Shown here piece by piece: positions 18,327-27,110 of a stretch of 64,000 nucleotides of DNA. Made by a program: the position numbers and the translations under genes. Source of the stretch: Effrenium voratum (lineage: Eukaryota; Sar; Dinophyceae; Suessiales; Symbiodiniaceae). Within the stretch, counting starts at the first letter, position 1. Each line of letters opens with the position of its first letter. Where the stretch lies: the NCBI GenBank assembly GCA_963377175.1, contig CAUJNA010000835.1:619501-683500 (forward strand), given 5' to 3'. The notes beneath the pieces are model-generated. The model saw only the letters and a list, made by a program, of their open reading frames with translations, had not been told where the DNA came from and did not search any database.

Positions 18327-18833
18327 CTAGTCGACGGTAAAAGCGCCGAGTTGGCCTTTGCCGAAGGCGAGTGGGGTTTTTTCGCTGCTCATGTGTGCAA
18401 CGACCCGGCCAATGAAGATTTCATGGTCTCCGCCTTCGTGAACGGCATGTGTCTCGCATTCGAGTGAGGCCGCGCAGCCGGCGATGCAAGGGACACCGTG
18501 AGTTCCTGCAGTCCAATCCAGTCCCGAAAACCGGTCCCTCTCGGCGCTGGCAAACAGTTTGCAAAGTTCCGTCTGTTCAGCTGAAAGGATGTTGATCGCA
18601 AATCCCGGATGCGCCCTGTATTCTGGAAGGCTGCCGGCCTTGCGGGCAAGGCTCCAAAGGACCAGAGGCGGGTCCATTGAGACGGAATTGAAGGAACTGA
18701 TGGTTACGCCGACAGGATCTCCTGTTCTCGACAGCGTGGTTGCAATCGCAACACCAGTCGGAAAGCAGGACAGCGTCTGGCGCAGCGCTTTCGGGTCGAT
18801 GGCAAAGTCTTTGGAACCGGTCATTGCGTTCAT
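18327..18833 (-). CDS. Flavin reductase (FMN-binding, HpaC/styrene-monooxygenase reductase type)
   Basis: This enzyme reduces free FMN or FAD with NAD(P)H to supply a two-component monooxygenase. The 168-residue product has the flavin-reductase-like split-barrel sequence: LRQTLSCFPTGVAIATT, VGVTISSFNSVSMDPPLVLW, FAINILSAEQ, FSGLDW, and a C-terminal GGDHEIFIGRV, all typical. The start is ATG 18833, preceded by aaggagggg. An upstream in-frame ATG at 18878 has no ribosome site and is rejected. It sits convergent to the LysR gene and close to the LLM monooxygenase, its likely partner. Confidence 0.92.
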   Translation of the reverse strand: MNAMTGSKDFAIDPKALRQTLSCFPTGVAIATTLSRTGDPVGVTISSFNSVSMDPPLVLWSLARKAGSLPEYRAHPGFAINILSAEQTELCKLFASAERDRFSGLDWTAGTHGVPCIAGCAASLECETHAVHEGGDHEIFIGRVVAHMSSEKTPLAFGKGQLGAFTVD

Positions 18834-18884
18834 TGATCCCCTCCTTTGGTTGCCTTCGAACATAGTGAGGTGCGACATTATGAC

Positions 18885-18894
18885 AAATTATAAG
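18885..18894 (-). promoter_or_regulatory. AAATTATAAG motif / -10 upstream of the flavin reductase
   Basis: The same 10-mer as in the monooxygenase-LysR intergenic region, in the same orientation, about 52 bp upstream of the flavin reductase ATG. On the minus strand it contains TATAAT. It may be simply the -10 box, or part of a shared operator. Confidence 0.4.
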
Positions 18895-18933
18895 ATGTGA
18901 TCACGAAGATCAGAATTATTGATATTTCGATAT

Positions 18934-20325
18934 TCACCCATGCGCGGGCAACAAGCCCGTAAACTGCCACCAGAAAATTGTCAGTGGCAGCCCCAAAAGC
19001 ACAACGGCGGCAAAAAGTGCCAGGCAGATCCGGGTTAGCAACCCGGTGGAGATATCGGCAAGCGACATGGCAATGAGAAGTGGAGGTGCCTGGTAGGGCA
19101 GAAGCGGGCTCGCAATCCCGATCATCTGGACCATTGCAACTGTTACGATCGGCAAACCGGTCGCCGTTGCCAGCGGTTCGGCAAACGGCGCAAGAACGAG
19201 CGGTGCAGCCGGTGCCGTTGTCAGATGCGACAACACGACGGAAAACCCGAATACGGCATAGATGTTCCAGAAATCCCGACCCGGCTCCAAGGCCAGCTTC
19301 CCGATCAGTGTATTGGCCAGCGCAACATCCAGACCGACGTGACGGGCAAGCGCGCTGACGCAAAAGATCGCGCTGAACAGCAGTGCCGGTGTGAGGTCAA
19401 TCTTGTCCTTCATCGCGGACTTGGGAAGAATTTCCATCTTCGGCCAGAGCACGAGAGTGGCAACCGCGAGTGCGATCCAGGCTGGCTGGATACCGTGCGC
19501 GAAGTCGCTCGCCCAGAGCGTGATTGCGCACACGAGCAGCACGAGAAGACGTGTCTGGGGTGCCGTCAGCTTTGCTCCGGCGCCGGGCTGGAGGTGTTGG
19601 GGATCGGGTTTGTCCGTGCTGAACCGCCACAAGACGGCCAGAAGGACGGCAAAGCGCAGCAGATTGACCGGAAACTGGGCCAGAAAATAACCGGAATAGG
19701 TCGTTTTCAGGCCATACAGGCTTTCCAGAGCGCCAAACTGGACGATTGTCGGCAGGTTGGCCGTGTAGATGGCGTAAGTCGGCAACAAGGTGCTGACGGC
19801 AGCTGTGGCACAAAGGCCCATCGTCCCGCGGCTTCCGGCCGGAAAACCAAGAGAAGTGCCAAGTGATACGGCGACCGGGATCAGGATCAGAACGCGTGGA
19901 ATGGTGGAGGGAATGAGAATGCCAAGCAGGAACCCGGCTGTTGCCACGACCAGAACGGCCCTCTGATAGGACAGGCCCGAAAGCGCGAGCATCCGGTTCG
20001 AGATTTGCGTCCCGAGTCCCGTGGTAACGACCGCGACCCCCAGTACGATGCCTCCGACGAGAAGCCAGAATCCCCCTGACGCAAGTCCTGAAAAGACGAT
20101 TCCGGCCGGTGCGACCGCAACGGCGAGGCTGATCAGAAACACCAGCAGGGTGGCCACGATGTCGGGGACGACCCGTGTCGCGAACAGGGCGATCGAAAAG
20201 AGCCCGGTCCCGGCTACGAGAAAGAGATCTTGCCGTGTTGCCTCCGACTGGAACCCGAAGGCCATCAGGGTCGCGGCAGCGAGAGCCGCGACGATCAATG
20301 CTGCTGGGGCCAGGGAGAGTTTCAC
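18934..20325 (-). CDS. DASS/SLC13-family anion (dicarboxylate/sulfate) transporter
   Basis: This inner-membrane sodium-coupled carrier of 463 residues has about 11-12 hydrophobic segments. Helices near the N-terminus (LFSIALFATRVVPDIVATLL) and the repeated SNT-like hairpin regions (LIPSTIPRVLILIPVAVSLG; LSHLTTAPAAPLVLAPFAEP) fit the DASS/citrate-type superfamily. It is the last gene of a leftward cluster beginning with TRAP genes, 9 bp after the quinone oxidoreductase. Substrates of the family are di- and tricarboxylates, sulfate or related anions; which one is unknown here. A carboxylate product or substrate of the neighbouring catabolic genes is plausible. Confidence 0.82.
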   Translation of the reverse strand: MKLSLAPAALIVAALAAATLMAFGFQSEATRQDLFLVAGTGLFSIALFATRVVPDIVATLLVFLISLAVAVAPAGIVFSGLASGGFWLLVGGIVLGVAVVTTGLGTQISNRMLALSGLSYQRAVLVVATAGFLLGILIPSTIPRVLILIPVAVSLGTSLGFPAGSRGTMGLCATAAVSTLLPTYAIYTANLPTIVQFGALESLYGLKTTYSGYFLAQFPVNLLRFAVLLAVLWRFSTDKPDPQHLQPGAGAKLTAPQTRLLVLLVCAITLWASDFAHGIQPAWIALAVATLVLWPKMEILPKSAMKDKIDLTPALLFSAIFCVSALARHVGLDVALANTLIGKLALEPGRDFWNIYAVFGFSVVLSHLTTAPAAPLVLAPFAEPLATATGLPIVTVAMVQMIGIASPLLPYQAPPLLIAMSLADISTGLLTRICLALFAAVVLLGLPLTIFWWQFTGLLPAHG

Positions 20326-20334
20326 TGACAGGCC

Positions 20335-21309
20335 CTAGGGCAACAGCAGGGACGACCCCGTCGTTGTTCCCGCCTCCAGTGCCCTGTGCGCCTCGACAAC
20401 ATCCCTGAGCGGCCATGTCTGGTTGATGTTCACCGACAGATGACCCGCCAGGATCATGTTGAATACCCGGTTTGCCGAGTGCTCGAGATCCGCACGCGGG
20501 CCGACATAATTCGCAAGCGTCGGGCGGGTGAAATAGAGCGAACCGGCCTTCTGCAACAGGCTGGGCGGAACGGGGGGAGCCTCTCCGGTCGTTGCACCGA
20601 AGGAAACGAACATGCCGTAAGTGGCAAGCGAAGCGATGGAAGTATCGAATGTTGCCTTGCCGATACTGTCATAGACCACCGAAACGCCCTTGCCGTCCGT
20701 CAGCTGGTTGACGCGTTCCGCGATGTTTTCCGATGTCCGGTCGATCGCGTCCGTGTAGCCCAGTTTTCTGATCGTTGCACAGCTCTCCTCACCGGAAGTG
20801 ACGCCGATCATCCGGGCACCAAGATATTTGCCCCACTGGCCGGCAAGCTGGCCGACACCTCCGGACGCGGCAAAGAACAGGACATCCTGCCCGGACCGGA
20901 CCTTGAAGCAGCGTTCCAGCAGATACTCAGCGGTCATGCCCTTCATCAGGACGGCGGCGGCAGTCTGGTCCGTGATGCCATCGGGTATCTTCAGAATGCG
21001 TGCAGATGGTGCGTTGCGCACTGTCGCGTAAGCGCCCAGCACGCCGCCATAGACGACGCGATCGCCGACGCTGAACCCTTCCACCTCGGGGCCGAGTGCC
21101 GTGATCCGGCCGGCGGCCTCAAGTCCGAGCGGGCTCGGAATGACGAGCGGGTAGTGACCTGAGCGCTGATAAATATCCATGTAGTTCAGGCCGATGGCCG
21201 TCTGCTCGATCTGGACTTCGCCCTTTCCTGGTGGTGGAACGTCGTAGGGTTCCATCTTCATGACTTCGGGCGCTCCTTGCCCGGTCAGCATGATACGTTG
21301 CGCCTGCAT
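20335..21309 (-). CDS. Zinc-independent quinone oxidoreductase (MDR superfamily)
   Basis: NADPH-dependent reduction of quinones or enones is the usual activity. The 324-residue product matches the Qor layout: MQAQRIMLTGQGAPEVM, IGLNYMDIYQRSGHYP, PLGLEAAGRITALGPEVEGF, GDRVVYGG, cofactor-binding AASGGVGQLAGQWGKYLGAR and VVYDSIGKATFD. The Cys/Glu zinc ligands of alcohol dehydrogenases are absent, as expected. It lies between the DUF1330 gene (26 bp away) and the DASS transporter in one apparent operon. It may saturate a conjugated intermediate. Confidence 0.92.
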   Translation of the reverse strand: MQAQRIMLTGQGAPEVMKMEPYDVPPPGKGEVQIEQTAIGLNYMDIYQRSGHYPLVIPSPLGLEAAGRITALGPEVEGFSVGDRVVYGGVLGAYATVRNAPSARILKIPDGITDQTAAAVLMKGMTAEYLLERCFKVRSGQDVLFFAASGGVGQLAGQWGKYLGARMIGVTSGEESCATIRKLGYTDAIDRTSENIAERVNQLTDGKGVSVVYDSIGKATFDTSIASLATYGMFVSFGATTGEAPPVPPSLLQKAGSLYFTRPTLANYVGPRADLEHSANRVFNMILAGHLSVNINQTWPLRDVVEAHRALEAGTTTGSSLLLP

Positions 21310-21335
21310 GGCGGTCTCCGATGTGTTGGAAGTGA

Positions 21336-21641
21336 TCAGACGGTTGCATCCCCGGATTCAACGACGACGGTCTGAACTTCACCGGCCCCGTTCGCCCTTC
21401 GATGGGCAGCTGCCTTTTGGTACTCATCCGACTTGAAGCAATTGACGCCGGCTTCAAGTGTCGGGAATTCTATGACCACGAAACGATGGAAATGATCTGG
21501 TCCTTCCATTATCTCGTAGTCGCCGCCGCGCGCAAGAACCTTGCCTCCATGATCTGCGATGATATCCGGAACAAGGTCGGTGTATTTCTTGTATTCGACC
21601 GGATCGTTGATCCTGGCGCGCGCCATCCAGTAAGCGGGCAT
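21336..21641 (-). CDS. DUF1330 family protein (dimeric alpha/beta barrel)
   Basis: This is a small protein of 101 residues starting MPAYWMARARINDPVEYKKY, followed by GGKVLARGGDYEIMEG and RFVVIEFPTLE, the characteristic DUF1330 strand order (ferredoxin-like fold). Biochemical roles are unknown for most members. It is preceded by ggaggaaaac and lies 16 bp after dctM and 26 bp before the quinone oxidoreductase, so it is co-transcribed. Confidence 0.88.
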   Translation of the reverse strand: MPAYWMARARINDPVEYKKYTDLVPDIIADHGGKVLARGGDYEIMEGPDHFHRFVVIEFPTLEAGVNCFKSDEYQKAAAHRRANGAGEVQTVVVESGDATV

Positions 21642-21657
21642 GTTTTCCTCCGGTAAT

Positions 21658-22995
21658 CTACATCAGGGTTTCAGGGAGCCAGTTGGCGATTTGCGGAAAG
21701 GCGATCAGCAGGATGGCGGCAAACAGCATGATCCCCCAATAGGGGATCGAACTGAGAAAGATTTCCTGCACACCGACCTCGGGGTCCTCGATGGCTGCCT
21801 TGACCGTGTAGACAAGCAGCCCGAATGGCGGGGTCAGGAGCCCGGCCTCTATGGCCAGGATACCGACGATCGCAAAACTCAGACGGTCGAAACCAAAGGC
21901 AACCGCGATAGGTTCGACGATCGGAACCGTCAGCAGCATGATCGAGATACTGTCAATGACCATGCCCAGAATGAACCAGATCAGCAGGATGACGGTCAGT
22001 ACCTGCCATGCCTCCAGTCCGGAAGAGATGAAATACTCGCGAATAGCTGTTGTCACGCCGGTCATGGCCAGCGTCCGGGAATAGAGCGCTGCGCAGAACA
22101 ACAGGATCAAGATTGGGGCCGCGGTCTTGCCGACGGCATAGACCGCTTGCATGAATTGCGGCCAGGTCAGTCCCTTTGTCATGGCGAACAGCAGGGCCAG
22201 TGCCGCTCCGGCTCCGGCACCTTCCGTCGGGGTGAAAATTCCGAACCAGATGCCGCCAAGCACGGCAAGGATGATGCCGAAGACGCCGGTCATGCTGGAC
22301 AGGAACTGGCCGGTGCTCATCTCGACCCGGTCGGCGGCCGCTTCCCGCTGCTGTGAACCGGAACGGTTTTCGCCGACAACCTCCGGGTTCATGATTGCAG
22401 AAACGATTATGTAGCCGAGGAACAGACTTGCCAGCAGGATGCCGGGTAGAACGCCCGCAAGAAAAAGTCGGCCGATCGACTGCTCGGTCAGGATGCCCCA
22501 GACAATCATCAGCACCGACGGCGGGATCAGCATGCCAAGGCAGCTGGAACCCGCGATTGCGCCGAGCGCGAAACCACGCCTGTAGTTGAAGGCTTTCATC
22601 TCCGGATAGGCAATACGTGAGAAGGCAGCAGCCGAGGCGATCGACACACCGGTCACAAAGGAGAAAATCGTATTGCCGAGAACGGTTGCTATGGCGAGGC
22701 GCCCGGGCAGGCGCCGGATGCCCCGGTTGATGCCATTGTAGACATCGGTGATCGCCCCGGATCGGCCGATAAATTCACCCATCAGCATGAAAAGCGGGAT
22801 CACCGCGAAGGTGAAGTCGCGCAGAGCCTCCGCGGCAGTCGAGGCAACGGTAGCCTCCACGATGCGCATTTTGCCGGTCACCAGATAGATCCCGACCGCG
22901 CTGGAAATGCCCAGGGCGACGGCCACATGAACGCCGAGCAGTACAAGGCCCAGCAAACCTCCGATGACAATGAGGGCAGTCCCGAAATCAAACAA
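21658..22995 (-). CDS. dctM: TRAP transporter large membrane subunit (DctM/SiaM type)
   Basis: This is the sodium-coupled channel subunit of a tripartite periplasmic transporter, 445 residues with about 12 membrane segments. Family motifs visible are IPLFMLMGEFIGRSG, GNTIFSFVTGVSIASAAAFS, GAIAGSSCLGMLIPPSVLMI, and in the second half the mirrored ILGMVIDSISIMLLTVPIVE and GLLTPPFGLLVYTVKA. A variant linker of about 25 charged residues (NRSGSQQREAAADRVEM) interrupts the middle. It starts 12 bp after dctQ. Confidence 0.94.
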   Translation of the reverse strand: MFDFGTALIVIGGLLGLVLLGVHVAVALGISSAVGIYLVTGKMRIVEATVASTAAEALRDFTFAVIPLFMLMGEFIGRSGAITDVYNGINRGIRRLPGRLAIATVLGNTIFSFVTGVSIASAAAFSRIAYPEMKAFNYRRGFALGAIAGSSCLGMLIPPSVLMIVWGILTEQSIGRLFLAGVLPGILLASLFLGYIIVSAIMNPEVVGENRSGSQQREAAADRVEMSTGQFLSSMTGVFGIILAVLGGIWFGIFTPTEGAGAGAALALLFAMTKGLTWPQFMQAVYAVGKTAAPILILLFCAALYSRTLAMTGVTTAIREYFISSGLEAWQVLTVILLIWFILGMVIDSISIMLLTVPIVEPIAVAFGFDRLSFAIVGILAIEAGLLTPPFGLLVYTVKAAIEDPEVGVQEIFLSSIPYWGIMLFAAILLIAFPQIANWLPETLM

Positions 22996-23007
22996 GAAGC
23001 TTTACCC

Positions 23008-23508
23008 TCACCGGAATTTCAGTCGGTCGGATAAGCCAAAGGCTTCGATAACCGCCAACAGGAGATAGTTGAAGGCAGCCAGGCCGCTGCCGAAGATGAT
23101 CGTGAATCGTGCCGGCCAGACCGGAACACGCAAGGCGCCCTCGCCATCGAATTCGCCATTGGCAAAGGATCTGAGTGCCGGTTTGATGCCGGCTTTCATC
23201 AGGAACAGGAAGAAGGCAGCTCCAAGAAGAAGGCCCAAAACCACGATGAATTTGCGGAGAGTCGGGTTGAAGGCGTCGATCAGGAAATCCGCCTGTAGCA
23301 TCGACCCGGAGCGGACCGCGAACCCCAGCTGCAGGAAAACGATCATCACGACCGAATTGGCGACGATCTCCTTTGTGCCTTGCAGCGGCATGTTCAGCGC
23401 GCGGAAGATGATGTCCGCAAGAATGAAAAAACACAGGATAATCGCCCAGGCGGCGGCCAGGATCATGAGAAGTTTCGTAAGGCGGTCGGTCACCTTGATC
23501 AGGAACAT
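23008..23508 (-). CDS. dctQ: TRAP transporter small membrane subunit (DctQ type)
   Basis: A 166-residue protein with four predicted helices (ILAAAWAIILCFFILADIIF; VVMIVFLQLGFAVRSGSML; IVVLGLLLGAAFFLFLM; FNYLLLAVIEAFGL). Its context between dctP and dctM identifies it more firmly than its poorly conserved sequence does. It bridges the binding protein and DctM. Confidence 0.88.
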   Translation of the reverse strand: MFLIKVTDRLTKLLMILAAAWAIILCFFILADIIFRALNMPLQGTKEIVANSVVMIVFLQLGFAVRSGSMLQADFLIDAFNPTLRKFIVVLGLLLGAAFFLFLMKAGIKPALRSFANGEFDGEGALRVPVWPARFTIIFGSGLAAFNYLLLAVIEAFGLSDRLKFR

Positions 23509-23613
23509 GGATCTTCAGCCGTTTCGAAGGTCGGCCGCGGCAGGGCCGCATCGCCTGGAGGGAAAAGAGATGCTGCAGCCTGTCCGGCCGCAGCATCAGT
23601 TGGCTGCGCGTTG

Positions 23614-24309
23614 TTACTTGATCTCGTAGCGGACCGGCCAGTTGTAGCCACGGTCCTCGGCCTTATCGAGTACCAGGTTCAGCACCTGTTTGGCCGGCAG
23701 ACCCTGGCCTTCAAGGTCATCGGCCATCTGTTGTGGCCAATCCTTCAGGCTTTCCGCCCAGGCCTCGCGAACCGCGGGGTCTATTTCGGTCACTGTGATG
23801 AGTTCGCGCAGTTCTTCCACCAGCCGCGCGTATTCCTTCTGGTTCACGATCCCGGTCTGCTCTTCGTAGTCCGCCGCGACCTCGTGCAGGATCTCCTTAA
23901 CGTCGTCGGGCAGTTCGTTGTAGGTATCCTGATTGATGGTAAGGCCGTGCCAGGTCATCGAGCCGAATCCGATCAGGGTATAGTAGGGACCCGGTTCATA
24001 GAGCTTGAGGTTTACCCATGCCGACGGGAACATGATCCAGCCTTCGTAAACGTTGGTATTCATTTCCGTATAGGCGGTGGCCAGCGACGACTGGACAGGC
24101 GAAACACCGGCGTATTTCAGCCAGTTCAGATTGAGCCCCGCCCCGGCGATCTTCTGGTCTTTCAGATCTGCAAGCTTTTCCCAGGAAAACGACGTGCCGA
24201 GATTGTAGCCGCCGTCGGCGATGCGGGACAGCAGGACCTGGTTGAACTTCTGCGGGAAGACATCCGTCAGATAGGGAACCTCGGCATATACGTCCTGGGC
24301 AATCTGCAG
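23614..24309 (-). CDS. dctP: TRAP transporter binding protein DctP, N-terminus lost in the gap
   Basis: This is the periplasmic solute receptor of the TRAP system. The last 231 residues are present and run without interruption into the N gap at 24309. They include VYAEVPYLTDVFPQKFNQVL, then KLADLKDQKIAGAG, VYEGWIMFPSAWVNLKLYEP, and PDDVKEILHEVAADYEEQTG, all usual for the DctP family C-terminal lobe. The conserved Arg that binds the ligand carboxylate would normally be N-terminal to this piece, so the substrate class cannot be checked. The gene precedes dctQ by about 100 bp. Confidence 0.9.
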   Translation of the reverse strand: MQIAQDVYAEVPYLTDVFPQKFNQVLLSRIADGGYNLGTSFSWEKLADLKDQKIAGAGLNLNWLKYAGVSPVQSSLATAYTEMNTNVYEGWIMFPSAWVNLKLYEPGPYYTLIGFGSMTWHGLTINQDTYNELPDDVKEILHEVAADYEEQTGIVNQKEYARLVEELRELITVTEIDPAVREAWAESLKDWPQQMADDLEGQGLPAKQVLNLVLDKAEDRGYNWPVRYEIK

Positions 24310-24409
24310 NNNNNNNNNNNNNNNNNNNNNNNNNNNNNNNNNNNNNNNNNNNNNNNNNNNNNNNNNNNNNNNNNNNNNNNNNNNNNNNNNNNNNNNNNNN
24401 NNNNNNNNN
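24310..24409. other. Assembly gap of 100 N
   Basis: Exactly 100 N, the conventional placeholder for a gap of unknown length. It separates the bacterial dctP fragment from algal microsatellite DNA. The open frame that seems to cross it (23380-25074 plus) is an artefact. Confidence 1.
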
Positions 24410-24758
24410 CCCTCCCCTCCCCTCCTCCCTTCCCCCCTTCCTCCCTTCCTCCCTTCCTCCCCTCCTCCCCTCCTCCCCTCCTCCCCTCCTCCCCTCCTCC
24501 CCTCCTCCCTTCCTTCCTTCCTTCCTTCCTTCCTTCCTTCCTTCCTTCCTTCCTTCCTTCCTTCCTTCCTTCCTTCCTTCCTTCCTTCCTTCCTTCCTTC
24601 CTTCCTTCCTTCCTTCCTACCTTCCTTCCTTCCTTCCTTCCTTCCTTCCTTCCTTCCTTCCTTCCTTCCTTCCTTCCTTCCTTCCTTCCTTCCTTCCTTC
24701 CTTCCTTCCTTCCTTCCTTCCTCCCTTCCTTCCTTCCTTCCTTCCTTCCTTCTTTATT

Positions 24759-24827
<69 letters not shown>

Positions 24828-24832
24828 TCTCT
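24410..24832. repeat. CCTCC/CCTT/CTTT pyrimidine microsatellite
   Basis: The tract runs from (CCTCC)n to (CCTT)n, about 250 bp with very few interruptions, and ends as (CTTT)n. One strand is pure pyrimidine. It explains why the assembly breaks here. Confidence 0.98.
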
Positions 24833-25552
24833 CTAGCTCTCTCGGTTTCCTTCTGTTGATGTCTTGCGTTCACTTCCTCTTTTTCAGACTCTCTTTTGTT
24901 TTCTCGCCTGAAACTTTCCTCTTGCCATTTCAGCATTTGAGGTGTTTTCCTCTTTTCGCAAACTTATTGTTCCCCCCTTTTCTCTTTCTCGTTTTCTTTT
25001 CTTTCTTTGACCTGCCTTCTCTTTTCTTGCGCAAGACATTCAATGAGTGTCCGCAACACGGAAGTTCCTTCTAAACTTCCTTTGATGATTTAGGGCTTGG
25101 CTGAGCTGGATGGCATATAGAGCCCCTGTATGTCCCTCTCCATCTTTTTGGACTGATTCGAAAGGAGAAGCACACAAGCCAAATGGAAACAGCACTAAGC
25201 TGCTGGACTTTTCATGTGCGCTTCATGTTGGAGACTTGCCACATTTCCCACGCTGCAAGCAGGTGGTCTGAACATCCAATTCAACACAACATGGCACTGC
25301 GTGAACAGTGAACATGGTCTGAGCGCCCCAAGCAAGCAATTGTCTTTTTACCAGCTAGGCGAAGGAAGTCCCAGTCAGAGTGGCGTTTACCTTGGAGTGT
25401 ACAGCGCAAACTCCTCTCAGGACCAGTTCGACCGACCAAAAGGGGTGCTGCAATCCAGTGAATTTGAATTAGGACAAACCCTTTGGCCATGGGCCACACT
25501 GCAATCACCACAGCTTCCTTTTCTTTGCCTCGCAGCGCCCACCTCGTTCTCG
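24833..25552. other. No confident gene
   Basis: T-rich algal sequence follows the microsatellite. An open plus-strand frame at 25214-25570 shows no recognisable protein character; the better coding signal nearby is on the minus strand from 25640. Confidence 0.5.
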
Positions 25553-25640
25553 CTGAGCTCCACCTTCTGATCCTTCTCCAGCTTCCGCCGCAGCTCACGT
25601 AAGGGGATGCTCTGCTGGCCATTGGTCCATTCCAAGGCTC
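25553..25640 (-). CDS. Candidate internal exon, charged helical peptide
   Basis: The minus strand reads ALEWTNGQQSIPLRELRRKL, then EKDQKVELSENE, bounded by cccaag before 25640 (acceptor-like) and by GAG|GTGGGC at 25553 (donor). No family is recognised. It may belong to the same gene as the exon at 26.4 kb. Confidence 0.4.
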
Positions 25641-25959
25641 CTTGGGAAGCACAGGAAGAACTGGACGTGCTTTTCGCACTGACCCTTATCAAAGTGCCAT
25701 GAGCTGCAATTAATGGCCAGCCTACAATCACGTAACTTCTACCAGCTTCTAACTCTGCATCCGTGGACCATGAAATCTTCTAATTTTGCAGTTGGTTCTC
25801 TTGCTATCTAATAGAGTTTGACTTTATCTCTGCATCACGCTCCCAAAACCCAGCAGCTCATGCCAGCTGCGCGTGGCTGCAAGCTTTCATCCTTACCCAA
25901 CACGCACCACACGGCAATTTAGAGACGTTTCGCTAGTCAACTACAGGAGGTGGTTGGTC

Positions 25960-26300
25960 TCAGGCTTGAACGCGGTTGATACAGGACGGGTTGCATATTT
26001 TTCTAGGGGTTGAGGTTGGATTGGGGTTGTGTAGGGTAGGTTTCGCGTGGGTGTTGCAGTGCTCGCGGGCGGGTTTGGGCGTGCGGGTATTCAGGGAGTT
26101 GGGTGGGTTTCGTTCTTTGGGGTTGGGTTCGGGATCAGGTTTGGGGTGTGCTTAGGGTGTTTGTGTTTAGGCTTGGTACTTGGGCTTTGTTGCGGGTCGG
26201 TTTAGCGTCGTCAGGCTGTTTAGGGTGTAGGATGAGCTTACGGTTGGTTTAGGGTTTGACTTCAGGCTTGCCTAAGGGTTGGTCTAGGGTTGCTTTTGGG
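25960..26300 (+). repeat. G/T-rich degenerate tttaggg-like stretch
   Basis: About 340 bp are strongly G-rich on the plus strand, with many gggtt, ttaggg and gtttagggt words but no regular period. It resembles degenerated telomere-type repeat. Several runs of three to four G are close enough for G-quadruplex formation. Confidence 0.5.
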
Positions 26301-26329
26301 TGGAGAAAGATTGGTTCGGGATCTCTTCA

Positions 26330-26459
26330 GTGGGCTTCCCGGCCAAAAGCTTCGCTCGAGAAGGGAAGCGCTGAGTCTGTCCGAGAGGCGTGCCTTCCTC
26401 CGCTGCTCTGCCTGCTGACGCTCCAGCTCCTCCGCTTCTGCGCGGATCCGTGCAGCCTC
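26330..26459 (-). CDS. Candidate exon, coiled-coil segment
   Basis: After an acceptor-like ccaccctcgcag ending at 26460, the minus strand reads EAARIRAEAEELERQQAEQR, then RKARLSDRLSASLLERSF. It is a highly charged heptad-rich sequence typical of a coiled coil. The 3' border is unclear. Function unknown. Confidence 0.45.
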
Positions 26460-26576
26460 CTGCGAGGGTGGGCGGCCGAACCAAAGATGTTGTGGCGGTC
26501 GGGTCCCTGGGTGGCTGGCTGCCTCACTACAAGGCAAAGTGTCAATTGTAAGTTTCAAGCAGCAAGATGACATGGC

Positions 26577-27110
26577 AGTTGATCAATATTCCTGTTTCCG
26601 GAAAACGCCATCTTCGCGAGAAAAAAAGGTTCTTTCGCGAATCTTTCGCGACTCCATCGCCAAGCCCTTTTGTTTGCCCTTTTGTTTGCAGCATGCGCTC
26701 TGGAGCCATTGTGGCTGCTGCAGTTATGCTTGCACACAGGATAGCCGCATGCGTGCAGTACGTAGTGTTAAGTGCAAGCAGTCACCATCATTCGCCCTTG
26801 CCACTTGCGCTTGCCGGCGATGTGCGGAACCTTGCAACAAGCTCCCTGTCCTGTCGCCGGTCTTTCGCGGATCTTTCGCGAAACTTGCTCCAAAATAGCC
26901 CAGCCAACGTTATTGATTTGCGCCATTCCCAACACAGGCAGGGAATCAATAACGCAAGTGTAGGTGCTGCGTATCTCCCTCTACAAGGGAGCGGGGTCTG
27001 CAAATATGTAAGTGCACAGGCATGCCTCCAAAAATCCAACGCGGAATCTTTCGCGAAAAAATAAGTTTCTTTCGCGAACTCCATCGCCGATCTTTCGCGG
27101 AGGGATTTAA
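26577..27110. repeat. Dispersed repeat, copy 1, with tttcgcgaa words
   Basis: From about 26577 to 26895 this matches 45430-45690 with substitutions and indels. Shared stretches include cgcccttttgtttgca and gccggtctttcgcgg. The copy and its flank (to 27110) contain at least six variants of the palindromic word ttcgcgaa. No coding role is evident. Confidence 0.7.

Noticed and set aside
6070..24309. Horizontal transfer of a functional bacterial island into the alga
   Set aside because: Both edges cut genes, one edge is an assembly gap, and the genes retain bacterial signals without introns. Contamination or misjoining is simpler until spanning reads are seen.
23380..25074. 564-codon plus-strand frame crossing the gap
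   Set aside because: It runs through 100 N and a CCTT microsatellite (Pro-Ser-Phe-Leu repeats), and lies antisense to real TRAP genes.
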